Assembly: GCA_900548315.1 (NCBI GenBank)
Contig: URJU01000135.1
Span: forward strand, 1 to 6,329
DNA from: an uncultured Coprococcus sp.
GTDB taxonomy: Bacteria > Bacillota > Clostridia > Lachnospirales > Lachnospiraceae
DNA length: 6,329 bases
Direction: 5' to 3'
The notes under the pieces were generated by a model. That model did not search any database and was not told the origin of the DNA. It saw only the letters and a program-made list of their open reading frames with translations. Numbering within the stretch: the stretch's first letter is position 1; the number at the start of each line of letters is the position of its first letter. The position numbers were made by a program, and so were the translations under genes. Shown here in pieces: positions 5,754-6,329 of the stretch.

Positions 5754-6309
5754 TTATTTCAAACGTATCTGCAACTCTATGATATATTCATTCTCATCGT
5801 TGGTTTCGTAATCATCAATATGGCACATTTCAATAGGGTCACCAGCTAATTGTAGTTGGTGGCTCTTTGCGTATTCATAGAGTTTTGACAGCAGTTCCTT
5901 GGTCTTGGTAAGAGCGCCGCGGTAGGTCAGGGAGAGATATCTGCCCGATGGAAGGGTGTAATTGCATTCCGTTTTCTCAACATATGGAGCATAGAAGAAT
6001 ACGTTTTTGGTGCGGTAGTATTTTGACTTGGGATTGCTGCCGGGAATATCCAGTGTGTAGCAGTCGCAGGCTCCGATTGTGTCTATCTTGGTGTGGTGGC
6101 ATTGCATGTATTTGACGACATAGTAAGATACGTAATCGTCCGGGAGATTATCATCCGTCACCATAACGCAGCCACGGTCAGGGAATTCTTTGATCAGAAC
6201 TTTTTCAAATGTATCCTGTGAGGCCATGTTCCCGAGTGACGTGATGGTGTCAAGGCGGTTCTGGATGCTGTTCCTTGTGGTTCTGAGCTTGGCAATCTCA
6301 GAGTCGACC
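5754..6309 (-). CDS. MerR-family transcriptional regulator, 5'-truncated (effector-binding part)
   Basis: The last 184 residues of a MerR/BmrR-type regulator. What remains is the end of the dimerisation coiled coil (VDSEIAKLRTTRNSIQNRL) followed by a GyrI-like effector-binding domain. That domain's hallmark is the C-terminal GDPIEMCHIDDYETN segment and the final strand EYIIELQIRL. In this family, a ligand bound here makes the N-terminal winged helix untwist a long-spacer promoter. The DNA-binding domain (roughly 100 residues) lies beyond the contig end. The six codons that would extend the frame to an ATG (MCIRDR) are translated adapter and must be removed. Cys residues are scattered (in CVMV, MQCHH, CDCY, ECN and MCH) without a metal-sensing pattern, so an organic or drug-like ligand is more likely than a metal. 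The gene converges on the TerD-like gene with a 13-bp gap and no visible terminator. Its likely target, normally near its own promoter, is outside the window. Confidence 0.87.
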
Positions 6310-6328
6310 CTGTCTCTTATACACATCT
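6310..6328 (-). other. Tn5 mosaic end of a Nextera adapter, not genomic
   Basis: CTGTCTCTTATACACATCT is the reverse complement of the 19-base Tn5 mosaic end. The next base, C at 6329, agrees with the read-2 arm (which continues CCGAGC) rather than the read-1 arm (which continues GACGC). Genomic sequence ends at 6309. Confidence 0.97.
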
Positions 6329-6329
6329 C

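Noticed and set aside
6310..6326. ATG start of the minus-strand regulator with N-terminus MCIRDR
   Set aside because: These codons are the Tn5 mosaic end of the sequencing adapter. The gene is simply cut at its 5' side.

Overview
The window looks like a gut-type Clostridia chromosome fragment, probably Lachnospiraceae. The reasons are strong AGGAGG-type ribosome binding sites, frequent AGA (Arg) and ATA (Ile) codons with moderate AT richness, and the character of the encoded proteins. The family-level placement is an inference. Both tips are not genomic: positions 5-37 are the read-1 arm of the Nextera (Tn5) library adapter, and 6310-6328 are the Tn5 mosaic end in the opposite orientation. 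Genuine sequence therefore runs from about 38 to 6309.

Left region (38-280): an intrinsic terminator of a gene lying off the window (41-104), a likely promoter with a perfect TATAAT (102-132), and a structured 5' leader. One arm of the leader's long stem can alternatively cover the Shine-Dalgarno of the next gene. Then comes a probable two-gene purine operon: a 459-aa metal-dependent amidohydrolase of the SAH/MTA deaminase, guanine deaminase and SsnA-like group (281-1660), and a 472-aa NCS2 nucleobase permease (1755-3173). The 94-nt spacer between them is purine-rich and built on a 15-nt period. The natural reading is that the permease imports a purine-like base that the hydrolase deaminates; neither substrate can be read from sequence. 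A strong hairpin (3215-3260) ends this unit.

Middle region (3261-3517): a non-coding control region for the next gene. It has two 7-nt direct repeats, a candidate promoter, a perfect inverted repeat at the predicted start site, and a roughly 170-nt leader with hairpins and an anti-Shine-Dalgarno-like hexamer.

Right region: a large 740-aa protein (3518-5740) with a mostly helical N-terminal two thirds and a divergent TerD-like C-terminal domain. It belongs to the broad Ter stress-response protein world, but its function is unknown. Convergent to it, 13 bp away, is a 5'-truncated MerR-type regulator (5754-6309, minus strand) of which only the coiled coil and the GyrI-like ligand-binding domain remain. 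The apparent N-terminus MCIRDR of that open frame is translated adapter, not protein.
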